The notes under the pieces were generated by a model that was given only the letters and a program-made list of their open reading frames with translations, ran no database searches and had not been told where the DNA came from. This document shows, piece by piece, positions 25,218 to 34,319 of a stretch of 64,000 nucleotides of DNA; the stretch's first letter is position 1, and each line of letters starts with the position of its first letter. This DNA is from JAJXWB01 sp046349215. Its GTDB lineage: Bacteria; Pseudomonadota; Alphaproteobacteria; Rhizobiales; Beijerinckiaceae. The position numbers and the translations under genes are program-made. The stretch spans positions 124,001 to 188,000 of the forward strand of contig JAXMCV010000005.1 in assembly GCA_046349215.1 (NCBI GenBank), given 5' to 3'.

Positions 25218-26293
25218 GCGCGAAGAAGCGCGACGAGGCGGCGCCGGAGAGCGACGTCCTGCCGGGGACGCCCGCCCCGCGCATAAACCGGCATCTTTTC
25301 GGCCATGCTTCTGCGGAACGGGAATTTCTGGAAGCGTTCCGCTCCGGCCGGATGCCGCACGCCTGGCTGATCGGCGGGCGCCCCGGCATCGGCAAGGCGA
25401 CGCTCGCCTGGCGGGTCGCGCGGTTCCTGATGGCGCATCCTGACCCGCGCTTGCCGGCGGTGGAGCGGGCGAAGGATCTGCATGTCGATCCCGACGACCG
25501 GGCCGCTCACCTGATCGACGCCCTGGCTGCGCCCGATGTCGCGATCCTGCGGCGGGAATGGAATTTCGAGGCGCGCCCGCCGAAGCACTACACCGAAATC
25601 CGCGTCGACGACGCGCGGCGCGTGCTTCGGATGTTCCATCACAATTCGGCGGCCGGAGGATGGCGCATCTGCATCGTCGACGCCGCCGACGACCTCAACC
25701 GCAACAGCGCCAACGCGCTGCTCAAGCTGATCGAGGAACCGCCGACCCGTTCGCTGTTCCTGATCGTCGCGCACCAGCCGGGCCGGGTGCTGCCGACGAT
25801 CCGGTCGCGCTGCCGCAAGCTGATGCTGAAGCCGCTGCATGTTCCAGACATCGTGCGCGCCGTGCAGGCGCTCGGCGAAACCTTCGACAAGCATCAGGCT
25901 GCGGAGATCGAGAAGGCGGCGCACCGCGCCGACGGATCGGTCCGCGAGACGTTGAGGATTCTCGCGCGACAGGGCGCGGCGTCGCAGAAGCAGACCGACG
26001 ACATGCTGCGCGCCCTGCCCAAGGTAGACTGGAGCCTGGTCCAGTCGCTGGCCGACAATCTCGGCCGGGTTCAGGCCGCCAATGAGTTCGACGCCTTCAT
26101 AGAGACCGTGTTCGGCTGGCTGGACAGCCGCGTGAAGGAAGCGGCCGGGCAGGGACCGCGCCGCCTCGCGCCGCTCGCCGAAGGCTGGGACCGCATCAAC
26201 GAGGCGGTGCGGGCGGCGGAAATCTACAATCTCGACAAGCGCGGGCTGGTCCTGGAAATCGCCGAGGAACTGGAAACCGCGACGCGACGCTAG
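25214..26293 (+). CDS. holB: DNA polymerase III subunit delta'
   Basis: 359 residues from GTG 25214. It has an AAA+ clamp-loader fold with a modified P-loop (GGRPGIGKATLAWR), the sensor segment NSANALLKLIEEPP and LPTIRSRCRKLML. Delta' is a rigid, non-hydrolysing subunit of the clamp loader that places the beta sliding clamp at primed DNA. It overlaps tmk; metG follows 40 bp later. The tmk-holB pairing is widespread in bacteria. Confidence 0.95.
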   Translation: MSAKKRDEAAPESDVLPGTPAPRINRHLFGHASAEREFLEAFRSGRMPHAWLIGGRPGIGKATLAWRVARFLMAHPDPRLPAVERAKDLHVDPDDRAAHLIDALAAPDVAILRREWNFEARPPKHYTEIRVDDARRVLRMFHHNSAAGGWRICIVDAADDLNRNSANALLKLIEEPPTRSLFLIVAHQPGRVLPTIRSRCRKLMLKPLHVPDIVRAVQALGETFDKHQAAEIEKAAHRADGSVRETLRILARQGAASQKQTDDMLRALPKVDWSLVQSLADNLGRVQAANEFDAFIETVFGWLDSRVKEAAGQGPRRLAPLAEGWDRINEAVRAAEIYNLDKRGLVLEIAEELETATRR

Positions 26294-26333
26294 ACGCTTC
26301 CCCCGTCCGCCGATCCCCTGTAAACCGGCGGCC

Positions 26334-27890
26334 ATGTCGACACGACCGCACTTCATGATCTCGACGGCGATCCCCTACGCCAACGGGGCGCCCCACATCG
26401 GCCACGCCTACGAGCGCATCGCCACCGACGCCATCGCCCGCTTCAAGCGGCTGGACGGCCAGGACGTGTTCTTCATCACGGGGATGGACGAATACGGGCT
26501 GAAGGTGCAGCAGACGGCCGCCCGCGACGGCGTCTCGCCGCAGCAATTCGTGGACCGCGTCGCCGAGGATTTCGGCAAGCTCGGCGAATTGCTGAACGCG
26601 CCGACCGACGATTTCGTCCGCACCACGCAGCCGCGCCATACGGCGGCCGTGCAGGAAATCTGGCGGCGCATGCAGGCAAACGGCGACGTCTACCTGTCGA
26701 AATATTCCGGCTGGTACTCGGTGCGCGACGAGGCCTATTTCGACGAGAAGGAAACCTCGACCAATGCCGAGGGCAAGCGCTTCGCGCCGACCGGAAGCCC
26801 GGTGGAGTGGATGGAGGAGGAAAACTACCTCTTCAAGCTCTCGGAATACGGCGAGAGGCTCCTGGCCCATTACGAGGCGAACCCGGATTTCATCACGCCC
26901 GAGACCTATCGCAACGAGATCGTCTCGTTCGTGAAGCGCGGCCTCGAGGACCTGTCGATCTCGCGCACCAATTTCAACTGGGGCGTGCCGGTGCCGGGCG
27001 ATCCGAAGCACGTGATGTATGTGTGGGTCGACGCGCTGACCAATTACATCACGGCGACTGGCTTTCCCGATCCGCAGGCGCCGCGTGCGAAATTCTGGCC
27101 GTGCGACGCGCATGTGATCGGCAAGGACATCACGCGCTTCCACGCGATCTACTGGCCGGCGTTCCTGATGTCGGCCGGCCTGCCGCTGCCCAAGCAGATC
27201 GTCGTCCACGGCTTCCTGTTCAACCGCGGCGAGAAGATGTCGAAGTCGGTGGGCAACGTGATCGGCCCTGCCGACCTCGTGCGCGACTACGGCCTCGACC
27301 AGATGCGCTATTTCCTGCTGCGCGAGGTGCCGTTCGGCCAGGACGGCTCCTATTCGCACGAGGCGATCGTCAATCGCGTCAACGCCGACCTCGCCAACGA
27401 CCTCGGCAATCTGGCGCAGCGTTCCCTGTCGATGATCGCCAAGAATTGCGAGGGCAGGGCGCCGCAATGGGGCGAACTGACCGACGCCGACCGCGCCATC
27501 CTCGACCAGGCCTATGCGCTCGGCCCCAAGGTCCGCGAGGCGATGAAGACCTTCGCCATCCATGCGGCGCTCGCCGACATCTGGAAGGTTGTGGCCGACG
27601 CCAACCGCTATTTCGCCGGCGAGGAGCCGTGGATCAAGCGCAAGACGGATCCGGCGCGCATGGCGGCCATTCTCGGCGTGACGGCGGAAGTGCTGCGCGT
27701 CGTTGCGATCTTCGCCCAACCGGCCATGCCGGGCTCCATGGGCAAGCTGCTGGATGCGCTGGCGCAGTCCGCCGGGGCGCGCGACTTCGCCCATGCGACG
27801 GCGCAGCACAGGCTTGCGGCCGGCGCGGAATTGCCGGCGCCGCAGCCGATCTTCCCGCGTTACGTGGAGCCGGAAGCCGGGCAGGGGTGA
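26334..27890 (+). CDS. metG: Methionyl-tRNA synthetase
   Basis: 518 residues. Class I signatures are HIGH in NGAPHIGHAYERI near residue 20 and KMSKS in GEKMSKSVGN near residue 300. It charges tRNA-Met, including the initiator, with methionine. The length matches the short form without the C-terminal dimerisation domain. The connective peptide (YFDEKETS region) lacks zinc-binding cysteine pairs. tatD starts 1 bp after its stop. Confidence 0.97.
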   Translation: MSTRPHFMISTAIPYANGAPHIGHAYERIATDAIARFKRLDGQDVFFITGMDEYGLKVQQTAARDGVSPQQFVDRVAEDFGKLGELLNAPTDDFVRTTQPRHTAAVQEIWRRMQANGDVYLSKYSGWYSVRDEAYFDEKETSTNAEGKRFAPTGSPVEWMEEENYLFKLSEYGERLLAHYEANPDFITPETYRNEIVSFVKRGLEDLSISRTNFNWGVPVPGDPKHVMYVWVDALTNYITATGFPDPQAPRAKFWPCDAHVIGKDITRFHAIYWPAFLMSAGLPLPKQIVVHGFLFNRGEKMSKSVGNVIGPADLVRDYGLDQMRYFLLREVPFGQDGSYSHEAIVNRVNADLANDLGNLAQRSLSMIAKNCEGRAPQWGELTDADRAILDQAYALGPKVREAMKTFAIHAALADIWKVVADANRYFAGEEPWIKRKTDPARMAAILGVTAEVLRVVAIFAQPAMPGSMGKLLDALAQSAGARDFAHATAQHRLAAGAELPAPQPIFPRYVEPEAGQG

Positions 27891-27891
27891 C

Positions 27892-28677
27892 ATGCTCATC
27901 GACACGCATTGCCATCTCGACTTTCCCGATTTCGCGCCGGAGCGCGACGCTGTCGTCGCCCGGGCCAAGGCCGCCGGAATCGGCCGGCTGATCACGATCT
28001 CGACGCGCGTCGACCATTTCAGAGACTATGCCGCGATCGCCGAAGCCTATGCCGACGTGTTCTGCACGGTCGGCACGCATCCCCATAACGCCCATCTCGA
28101 GCCCGAGGCGAGCGCGGCGCAGATCGTCGAACTGGCGAGCCATCCCAAATGCGTCGGCATCGGCGAGGCAGGCCTCGATTATCACTACGACCGCGCGCCG
28201 CGCGAGACGGCCCAGCGCGTATTCCGCGCCCATATCCAGGCGGCGCGCGACAGCGGCCTGCCGCTGGTGATCCATACGCGGGACGCCGAGGACGACACGG
28301 CGAAAATCCTCGAGGAGGAGATGGGGAAGGGGGCTTTCAAGGCCCTGCTCCATTGCTTCACCGGTTCCCGGGACCTTGCGGAGCGGGCGCTCGCGCTCGG
28401 TCTCTACATCTCGTTTTCCGGAGTCGTGACCTTCAAGAATTCACAGGAACTGCGCGACATCGCCCGTGACGCGCCGCTCGACCGCCTGCTCGTCGAGACG
28501 GACGCGCCGTTCCTGGCGCCCGTGCCCTACAGGGGCAAGCGCAACGAACCGGCCTTCGTCGCAGAGACCGCAAGGGTCGTGGCCGAGGCCCGCGGCGCCA
28601 GCGCGGCCGAAATCGCCGCAGCGACGACCGCCAACGCCCTGCGGCTTTTCGCCAAGATGCCGCCGCTCGCCGCATGA
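27892..28677 (+). CDS. tatD: TatD-family metal-dependent deoxyribonuclease
   Basis: 261 residues. Metal ligands are visible in order: DTHCHLDF at the N-terminus, GIGEAGLDY, LVIHTR, LLHCFTGS and VETDAPFLAP. TatD proteins are TIM-barrel 3'-5' DNA exonucleases or phosphoesterases. It follows metG by one base and overlaps the next gene by 4 bases (ATGA), the usual order metG-tatD-MBL hydrolase in this order of bacteria. Confidence 0.95.
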   Translation: MLIDTHCHLDFPDFAPERDAVVARAKAAGIGRLITISTRVDHFRDYAAIAEAYADVFCTVGTHPHNAHLEPEASAAQIVELASHPKCVGIGEAGLDYHYDRAPRETAQRVFRAHIQAARDSGLPLVIHTRDAEDDTAKILEEEMGKGAFKALLHCFTGSRDLAERALALGLYISFSGVVTFKNSQELRDIARDAPLDRLLVETDAPFLAPVPYRGKRNEPAFVAETARVVAEARGASAAEIAAATTANALRLFAKMPPLAA

Positions 28678-29474
28678 GCTTCGAACTGACGATCCTCGGC
28701 TGCGGCTCGTCGGCCGGCGTACCGCGCGTGTCGCAGGGCTGGGGCGCCTGCGACCCGTCCAATCCGAAAAACCGCCGGCGCCGCTGCGCGGTCCATGTGG
28801 AGCGGCGGGGACTTGCGGGCGCGACCGAAGTCGTCGTCGACCTCGGACCCGACATCCGCGAACAGATGATCGACCGAGGCGTCCGGCGCGTCGATGGCGT
28901 CCTGCTGACGCACGCCCATGCCGACCACATCCACGGCATCGACGACGTCCGGCCGATCGTCGTCGAAACGGGCAGGCTGATCCCGACCTGGATGGACGAA
29001 TTCACCGCCCGCGAGGTGAAAGCCAAGTTCGGCTACATCTTCGAGACGCCGCCCGGCAGCCAGTATCCGCCGCTCCTCAAGGAACATCGGCTCGTATCCG
29101 GACGCAGGGTCTCGATCGATGGCGCCGGAGGCGCGGTCGAGGCGACGCCGCTCCTGTTCCGGCACGGCGAAATCGATGCGCTCGGCTTCCGGTTCGGCAA
29201 CGTCGCGTATTCGCCCGACGTCAGCGACATTCCGCCGGAGACCCGTTCGCTGCTCGAAGGTCTCGATGTGTGGATCCTCGATGCGTTGCGATACCGTCGG
29301 CATCCGAGCCACCTGACGGTCGGCGAGGCGCTGGCCTGGATCGAGCGGCTGAAGCCGAAACGCGCAATCCTGACCAACCTGCATACCGACCTCGACTACG
29401 CCACTCTCGCGGCGGAACTCCCGCCGCATGTGACGCCTGCTTACGACGGCATGCGGGTCGATATTGCCGTCTGA
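28674..29474 (+). CDS. MBL-fold metallohydrolase (PhnP/RNase Z-like)
   Basis: 266 residues. LTHAHADHIHGID is the HxHxDH zinc motif of the metallo-beta-lactamase fold; LGCGSSAGVPRVSQGWGACD is typical of the PhnP-like branch. Further ligands are in NVAYSPDVSDI and LTNLHTDLDY. It is probably a phosphodiesterase; the substrate is not certain. Last gene of the rlpA-to-MBL run and the nearest gene to the dif candidate. Confidence 0.9.
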   Translation: MSFELTILGCGSSAGVPRVSQGWGACDPSNPKNRRRRCAVHVERRGLAGATEVVVDLGPDIREQMIDRGVRRVDGVLLTHAHADHIHGIDDVRPIVVETGRLIPTWMDEFTAREVKAKFGYIFETPPGSQYPPLLKEHRLVSGRRVSIDGAGGAVEATPLLFRHGEIDALGFRFGNVAYSPDVSDIPPETRSLLEGLDVWILDALRYRRHPSHLTVGEALAWIERLKPKRAILTNLHTDLDYATLAAELPPHVTPAYDGMRVDIAV

Positions 29475-29945
29475 ACCGCCGATTCGCGCTTCGTTCCGGC
29501 GTTCGAGCTTTGTTCGCAGAAAATCGCAACGCAGATCTCTTAAACGGCTATGGACCCGTCATTTTCGTCTGAAAATGTTCCATAATATACATTATGCGAA
29601 TCATTGATATGTCTTTCCTTCAGAGTCAGATATGTAGCCCACGAGCGTCGAAGCGCCTCCCCGACGTGCTGCGCTCGTCTGTGTGAGACGACCTGGCAAT
29701 GCTCTGAATTTTTGGCAGAGCTTCCTCGCGAAATCTGCAAGAGGCCAGTAGCCACGGCTTCAATTTCGCTGTAATAGATGCAACGCGCGGGCTTATGGCA
29801 TTCACGACCAAAACAGGATTTCTGAATGTCAGGCTGGCTTGAGGGCCGGCCTTTCGAGCATTTGCGTGTAACTGAGGGCTCTCATGGGAGCCTGTGCGGG
29901 GACGAAAATCTACCGTACGGATGTGGCTAGAACGAGCGAACAGGC
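29475..29945. other. AT-richer intergenic region containing the dif candidate
   Basis: 471 bases without a supported gene; a 71-residue minus-strand frame runs across the dif candidate and is not credible. Base composition is clearly lower in GC than the neighbours. The final part is the 5' leader of the cold-shock gene. Confidence 0.5.
29575..29602 (-). other. dif: Candidate chromosome dimer resolution site dif
   Basis: Read on the minus strand: arm GATTCGCATAA, centre TGTATA, arm TTATGGAACAT. This is the 11-6-11 layout of XerC/XerD sites and matches the E. coli dif core (GCATAA TGTATA TTATG) exactly over 17 bases. The XerC-side half is the better match; the outer XerD half differs. It lies in an intergenic gap. 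KOPS-type octamers reverse polarity across it (see findings), as expected at a terminus. Confidence 0.85.
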
Positions 29946-30650
29946 ATGAGCAAAGGTAGAGATTTCCGCGGTCCCCGTAAGCGCGGTTTCGACGACGACG
30001 GTCCGAGCTTCGATTACAATCCGCGCCCGAGCCGCCCGCCCCGCTCGCAGTTCGGGCCTCCCGGCGGCTTCCCCGAGATGGGTGGCGGCGGCGCTCCGAT
30101 GGTGCCCAGCAGCCCGCCGATCGACGCCACGGTCAAGTGGTTTAAGGCTGACAAGGGTTTCGGCTTTGTCGAACTCGGCAATGGCACGGGCGACGCCTTC
30201 CTGCATATAGGCGCTGTTCAGCAGGCCGGCTACGACAACCTCCCGCCAGGCGCGAAGCTGAAGGTCAACGTGACGACCGGCCAGAAGGGCCAGCAGGTGA
30301 CCCGCATTCTCGAGGCCGATCTCTCGACCGCGCAGGAGCCGCGTCCGCGTTCCGGCGGCTTCGGCGACCGTGGTGGTTTTGGCGGCGGCGGTTACGGCGA
30401 TTCCCCTCGTCCGCCGCGCCGGCAGGCGCCCGACCCGTCCACGGCCGTGCCGGTCCAGGGCAAGGTCAAGTGGTTCGACGAGACCAAGGGCTTCGGCTTC
30501 GTCCAGTCCAACGACGGCGGCAAGGATGTCTTCGTCCACATCTCCGTTCTGAATTCCTCGGGCATCCAGCGCCTTGTGGAAGGTCAGGCGGTCAACATGC
30601 AGGTCGTCGACACGCCGAAGGGCCGCGAGGCCATCTCGATCCAGGCGTGA
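29946..30650 (+). CDS. Cold-shock protein with two cold-shock domains
   Basis: 234 residues. A disordered Gly/Pro/Arg-rich N-terminus is followed by two cold-shock domains: ATVKWFKADKGFGFVELG from about residue 62, and GKVKWFDETKGFGFVQSN from about residue 173. Both keep the RNP1 motif KGFGFV and an FxH RNP2-like motif (AFLHIG, VFVHIS). The linker is glycine-rich. Double-domain proteins of this kind are typical of alphaproteobacteria and bind single-stranded RNA or DNA as chaperones. A strong terminator follows. Confidence 0.93.
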   Translation: MSKGRDFRGPRKRGFDDDGPSFDYNPRPSRPPRSQFGPPGGFPEMGGGGAPMVPSSPPIDATVKWFKADKGFGFVELGNGTGDAFLHIGAVQQAGYDNLPPGAKLKVNVTTGQKGQQVTRILEADLSTAQEPRPRSGGFGDRGGFGGGGYGDSPRPPRRQAPDPSTAVPVQGKVKWFDETKGFGFVQSNDGGKDVFVHISVLNSSGIQRLVEGQAVNMQVVDTPKGREAISIQA

Positions 30651-30655
30651 GTGTC

Positions 30656-30687
30656 GGGCAGGGCGCGCCCTGCCCTCGTTTCTTTAT
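30656..30687 (+). terminator. Rho-independent terminator after the cold-shock gene
   Basis: GGGCAGGGC (30656-30664) pairs with GCCCTGCCC (30667-30675), followed by CTCGTTTCTTT. The arms also happen to contain one KOPS octamer in each orientation. Confidence 0.75.
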
Positions 30688-30743
30688 GACCGGCGCCGCC
30701 TCGCAGCGCCGGTTTTTCTTTGGCCGCTGCTCGATGGAATGGC

Positions 30744-31580
30744 ATGGAAAAGTCTCGCGACATCGGACGGCTCCTTGAGATCATGGCGGCGCTGCGCACG
30801 CCGGGAACAGGCTGCCCCTGGGATCTGGAACAGTCCTTCCAGACGATCGCCCCCTATACGATCGAAGAGGCTTACGAGGTCGCCCACGCGATCGCCCTCG
30901 GCGATTTCGAGGAATTGCAGGACGAACTCGGCGACCTGCTGCTGCAGGTGGTCTTCCATGCGCGCATGGCCGAGGAAGAGGGCCTGTTCGACTTCGGCGG
31001 CGTCGTCGAGGCGATCACCGCCAAGCTGATCCGGCGCCATCCCCATGTTTTCGGCGACGCCCGTGACCTGACCCCCGACGAAGTTTCGGCGCTGTGGGGC
31101 AGGATCAAGGCCGAGGAAAAGCGCGAGAAGGCGTCCCGCAAGGCCGCCGCCTCCTCCCTGCCCGCGCCGCCGGCCGGGGCGCTCGGCAAGGTGAAAGCCG
31201 GCCTGCCCTCGCTCGCGCGGGCTTTCGAACTTCAAAAGGCCGCGGGCGCAGTCGGCTTTGATTGGAACGACATACACGCTGTTCTTGATAAAATAGTTGA
31301 GGAGTCGCGAGAGGTCGCGGAGGCGGTCGCTTCGGGCAAGTCGGACGATGTCGAGGACGAAATCGGGGACATTCTGTTCGTGGCGGTCAACCTCGCGCGC
31401 CACGCCGGCGTCGACCCCGAGACGGCGTTGCGCCGGACCAACGCCAAGTTCGAGAGGCGCTTCGCCCATATCGAAATGGAGCTTGCCCGGCGCGGCCGGA
31501 CGCCCGCCGAGGCGAGCCTCGAAGAGATGGACGCCCTCTGGAACGAGGCCAAGGCCGCCTCGAAGCAGGCGGCCCGATAG
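30744..31580 (+). CDS. mazG: Nucleoside triphosphate pyrophosphohydrolase MazG
   Basis: 278 residues from ATG 30744 (an upstream in-frame start at 30720 is less likely). Two MazG domains are present: the first has LRTPGTGCPWDLEQSFQTIA and the metal-binding ELGDLLLQVVFHARMAEEE; the second has SREVAEAVASGKSDDVEDEI and GDILFVAVNLARH. It hydrolyses NTPs and dNTPs to monophosphates, acting in nucleotide-pool cleaning and ppGpp-linked stress control. Convergent with nhaA, 2 bp apart. Confidence 0.95.
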   Translation: MEKSRDIGRLLEIMAALRTPGTGCPWDLEQSFQTIAPYTIEEAYEVAHAIALGDFEELQDELGDLLLQVVFHARMAEEEGLFDFGGVVEAITAKLIRRHPHVFGDARDLTPDEVSALWGRIKAEEKREKASRKAAASSLPAPPAGALGKVKAGLPSLARAFELQKAAGAVGFDWNDIHAVLDKIVEESREVAEAVASGKSDDVEDEIGDILFVAVNLARHAGVDPETALRRTNAKFERRFAHIEMELARRGRTPAEASLEEMDALWNEAKAASKQAAR

Positions 31581-31582
31581 GA

Positions 31583-32779
31583 TCAGGCCTTTGCCCTGCC
31601 CGCCCGCCGCGCGCCGCGGCCTTTGACCGTCAGTACGATCGCCCCCGCCAGCGCCGAGACCAGCGACCCGCCGAGCACGCCGATCTTGGTTTCATTGACC
31701 AGATTGGCGGAATGCGGGAAGGCCAGCGCGCCGATGAACAGGCTCATCGTGAAGCCGATGCCGCAGATGAAGGCGACGCCATAGACCTGCACCCAGCGCG
31801 CGCCGAGCGGGCGGCTGGCCAGCCCCAGCGCGACGGCGCCGCGCACGGCGGCGAACACGCCGACCTGCTTGCCGATGAAAAGGCCCGCCGCCACGCCGAG
31901 CGTGACGGGATGGGCGAGCGTCGCGCCGGTCACTCCGTCGAACGAGACCCCCGCATTGGCGAAGCCGAAGATCGGGACGATCAGATAGGAGACCCAGGGG
32001 TGCAGCCCGTGTTCGAGCCGGTGAAGCGGCGAATGCTCGTGATCGTTATCGTCCAGCGGGATGAAGGCGGCGAGCAGGACGCCCGCGATGGTGGCGTGCA
32101 TGCCGCTGCCGTGCACGAAATACCAGAGCGGCAGGCCGACGAGCAGATAGGGCCATAGAACCTTCACGCCGCGCAGGTTGAGCAGCGCCAGCACGACGAG
32201 GCAGGCGCCCTCCCCGCTCAACATCGGCATGGACAGGCCCGCCGAATAGAACAGCGCGATGATCACGACGGCGCCGAGGTCGTCCATGATCGCGAGCGCG
32301 GCGAGAAATATCTTGAGGGAGGCCGGCACCCTGGACCCGAGCAGCGCCAGGACCCCGAGCGCGAAGGCGATGTCGGTGGCGGCCGGGATTGCCCAGCCGC
32401 GCGCATAGGCCGGGTCGCCACGGCAGACCAGCAGGTAGACGAGAGCCGGCGCGATCATGCCGCCGAGCGCGCCGAGACCGGGCAAGGCCCGCCTGCCCCA
32501 GCTCGCCAGTTCGCCGGACAGCATCTCGCGCTTGATCTCGAGTCCGACGAGCAGGAAGAACACGGCCATCAGGCCGTCGTTGATCCATTCCAGCAGATCG
32601 AGCGGACCGAGATACGTCTCCAGCGCATGGAAATAGGCGTGACGGGCCGGCGAATTGGCCACGACGAGGGCGAGCGCGGCGCTGGCCATCAGTACGAGGC
32701 CGCCGGCCGCCCCGCTGGTCAGCAGGTCGCGCAGCGCGGAGCGCGCGCGATGCGTGAGCGGCCTGTCAGCGGTCGGCAT
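31583..32779 (-). CDS. nhaA: Na+/H+ antiporter NhaA
   Basis: 398 residues with about 12 membrane segments. Family signatures are DLLEWINDGLMAVFFLLVGL, WAIPAATDIAFALGVLALLG (containing the paired Asp-type region) and IMDDLGAVVIIALFYS with the conserved double Asp. NhaA exchanges internal Na+ for two external H+ and maintains pH and sodium homeostasis. Its C-terminus is rich in Arg and Lys. No dedicated regulator gene is adjacent. Confidence 0.95.
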   Translation of the reverse strand: MPTADRPLTHRARSALRDLLTSGAAGGLVLMASAALALVVANSPARHAYFHALETYLGPLDLLEWINDGLMAVFFLLVGLEIKREMLSGELASWGRRALPGLGALGGMIAPALVYLLVCRGDPAYARGWAIPAATDIAFALGVLALLGSRVPASLKIFLAALAIMDDLGAVVIIALFYSAGLSMPMLSGEGACLVVLALLNLRGVKVLWPYLLVGLPLWYFVHGSGMHATIAGVLLAAFIPLDDNDHEHSPLHRLEHGLHPWVSYLIVPIFGFANAGVSFDGVTGATLAHPVTLGVAAGLFIGKQVGVFAAVRGAVALGLASRPLGARWVQVYGVAFICGIGFTMSLFIGALAFPHSANLVNETKIGVLGGSLVSALAGAIVLTVKGRGARRAGRAKA

Positions 32780-32843
32780 GAGAATCCCCTGTCGTGCGCG
32801 CGAGGTTTAGCACGCAGGAGCGGCGGATGCAGTCAGCGCAAAC

Positions 32844-33122
32844 TCAGCCGGGCCGGCGGCGCGAGGCGACCTTGCCGGCGCGCGTCGAACGTCCGAATTT
32901 TTCGCACAGGACGACGGCGCTGCCGGGGATCGGGCGCAGCATCGGCCCATAGGACTGAATGCCGAAATGGTGCTCGGGCATTTCCGTGTCGGGACGCGGC
33001 TGCGCCTGACGCTTGACGAATGCGTCGCGCACCGACCGCACGAGCCCGGACGGGCCAACATTGCGCTTGCGACGTTTTTCCGTCGCGTAGAATTCCTGGT
33101 CGAGTCTCAATGAAAAAGCCAT
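32844..33122 (-). CDS. Small basic hypothetical protein
   Basis: 92 residues, rich in Arg and Lys (ATEKRRKRNVGPSGLVRSVR; C-terminal ASRRRPG). A GGGGGAG run lies just before its ATG on the minus strand. No family recognised; a small soluble nucleic-acid-binding protein is possible from its charge only. Confidence 0.45.
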   Translation of the reverse strand: MAFSLRLDQEFYATEKRRKRNVGPSGLVRSVRDAFVKRQAQPRPDTEMPEHHFGIQSYGPMLRPIPGSAVVLCEKFGRSTRAGKVASRRRPG

Positions 33123-33329
33123 TGCTCCCCCGTGCCTTGGGTCGGAATGGCGCAGCTTGTGCCGCTTCTGGCCAAGTCCGAGCCTCCCGGCCTGGACTTC
33201 GCAATTTGAAAGCCAACGTCAGGGACTTAAACTGGTCGTCGGAAACGGCCGTTTGGATGAGCGTGAGCGCAGGCGCAGAGCGGTCGCGATTTTTGGTGAA
33301 TCGCCCGATTTTCAATCGTGACGTTGCTT
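33123..33329. other. Intergenic, nothing recognised
   Basis: 207 bases between the small basic gene and the integrase remnant. No signal seen. Confidence 0.35.
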
Positions 33330-33961
33330 TCAACGCTTGAAGCGCTCCTGAAATGCCACACCCCTTGATTGAATCCGAAGTCGCCGAGGCGGCCTTTTTC
33401 TAGCCTTCGCGACGTCGTCTGAGAGTTCTGCGAATGCGGCAAAAGCGTCATCCGGTAAGATATGCGAGTAGGTTTTCATGATCGTCTTGGGGGCGTCGTT
33501 GAGGACTGTAGCGGCAAGAACAATCTGCTCAGGGTCGTCCAGCGTATGGACTTCAACGAAGCTCGTCGTTCCCATCGCGAGATTCCTTCGCGTGCTGCAA
33601 AGCGCTTCATGAACTGGCAATGCGCCTTGACCCATTGAGGCGGCGAGCCACCGAGCATCGCGTTGCATACGGAATCGTTCGGGTTCTTGTTTCGGTAAGC
33701 TATCCATTCTCGAAGGACCTTGACGTTGCGCCTCGATGCTGTGCCGATCCCGACTTCAGTCAACAGGTCAGAATAGGTTGGCTCTGCTATGCGCCGGACC
33801 TTGGCCGTCGGCCTGACTCCCAGCGTTTGGACTGCTTGTTGGACAAGCGTTCGCTCGTCGCGCCGAATGCTCGCCGGTGCCACGACCACCTCCCGAATCC
33901 CCCGGGTTCTAGCTTGGCTAGCGAACCTTGCGTGAAGCTGGAGAGAGGCCTGAAGGCCCAT
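33330..33961 (-). pseudogene. Decayed tyrosine recombinase/integrase remnant
   Basis: Two overlapping minus-strand frames look like one broken gene. The N-terminal piece (33961 to about 33590) contains SRRNVKVLREWIAYRNKNP. The C-terminal piece (about 33600 to 33330) contains VLNDAPKTIMKTYSHILPDD, which resembles the catalytic-tyrosine end of phage integrases. A frame change lies near 33590-33610. Most catalytic residues of an integrase are absent. It lies about 180 bp from the 3' end of tRNA-Glu, the usual place for integrases, so it is probably left from an old integration. Confidence 0.4.
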
Positions 33962-34139
33962 CGTCTGCTTTCCGCCCTATCCAGCCAATTGCAACGTCTG
34001 CTGAGGGGCGCGCCCGCATCCCAACTTGCCGATGTGTCCGTCCGCGAGGCCGAGGTTTTGCTCGGCATGGCTGTCGGCCAGGAGGTGGGCACGAAACAGC
34101 CCACGACCCTCGCAGATCGCGATAATTTGTTGATTTCAT
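33962..34139. other. Region between the integrase remnant and tRNA-Glu
   Basis: 178 bases with no supported gene. Plus-strand frames here run through the tRNA and are not credible. Confidence 0.35.
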
Positions 34140-34215
34140 TGGCGCGCCCAAGGGGAATCGAACCCCTGTTTTCGCCGTGAAAGGGCGACGTCCTGGACCG
34201 CTAGACGATGGGCGC
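34140..34215 (-). tRNA. tRNA-Glu (anticodon TTC)
   Basis: 76 nt on the minus strand, starting GCGCCCATCGTCTAGCGG and ending in an encoded CCA. The anticodon loop is CTTTCAC (TTC), and the T arm is CAGGGGTTCGATTCCCCTT. The acceptor stem GCGCCCA/TGGGCGC pairs fully with G as discriminator. It decodes GAA/GAG. Confidence 0.97.
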
Positions 34216-34319
34216 GGATTCGCGGCCGAGGCCACTCGAATGGCGCCTCTATAAGGCCGGTCGCCAGCGCTGGCAATGGCCATAAAAATCCGGATCGCGC
34301 GAAAATTCAGTCCGCGAAT

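Noticed and set aside
24884..26356. 490-residue minus-strand frame
   Set aside because: Antisense to tmk and holB, both with full family motifs.
26196..27995. 599-residue minus-strand frame
   Set aside because: Antisense to metG; no motifs; composition typical of shadow frames.
29540..29755. 71-residue minus-strand gene in the dif gap
   Set aside because: No ribosome site or motif, and it runs through the dif candidate.
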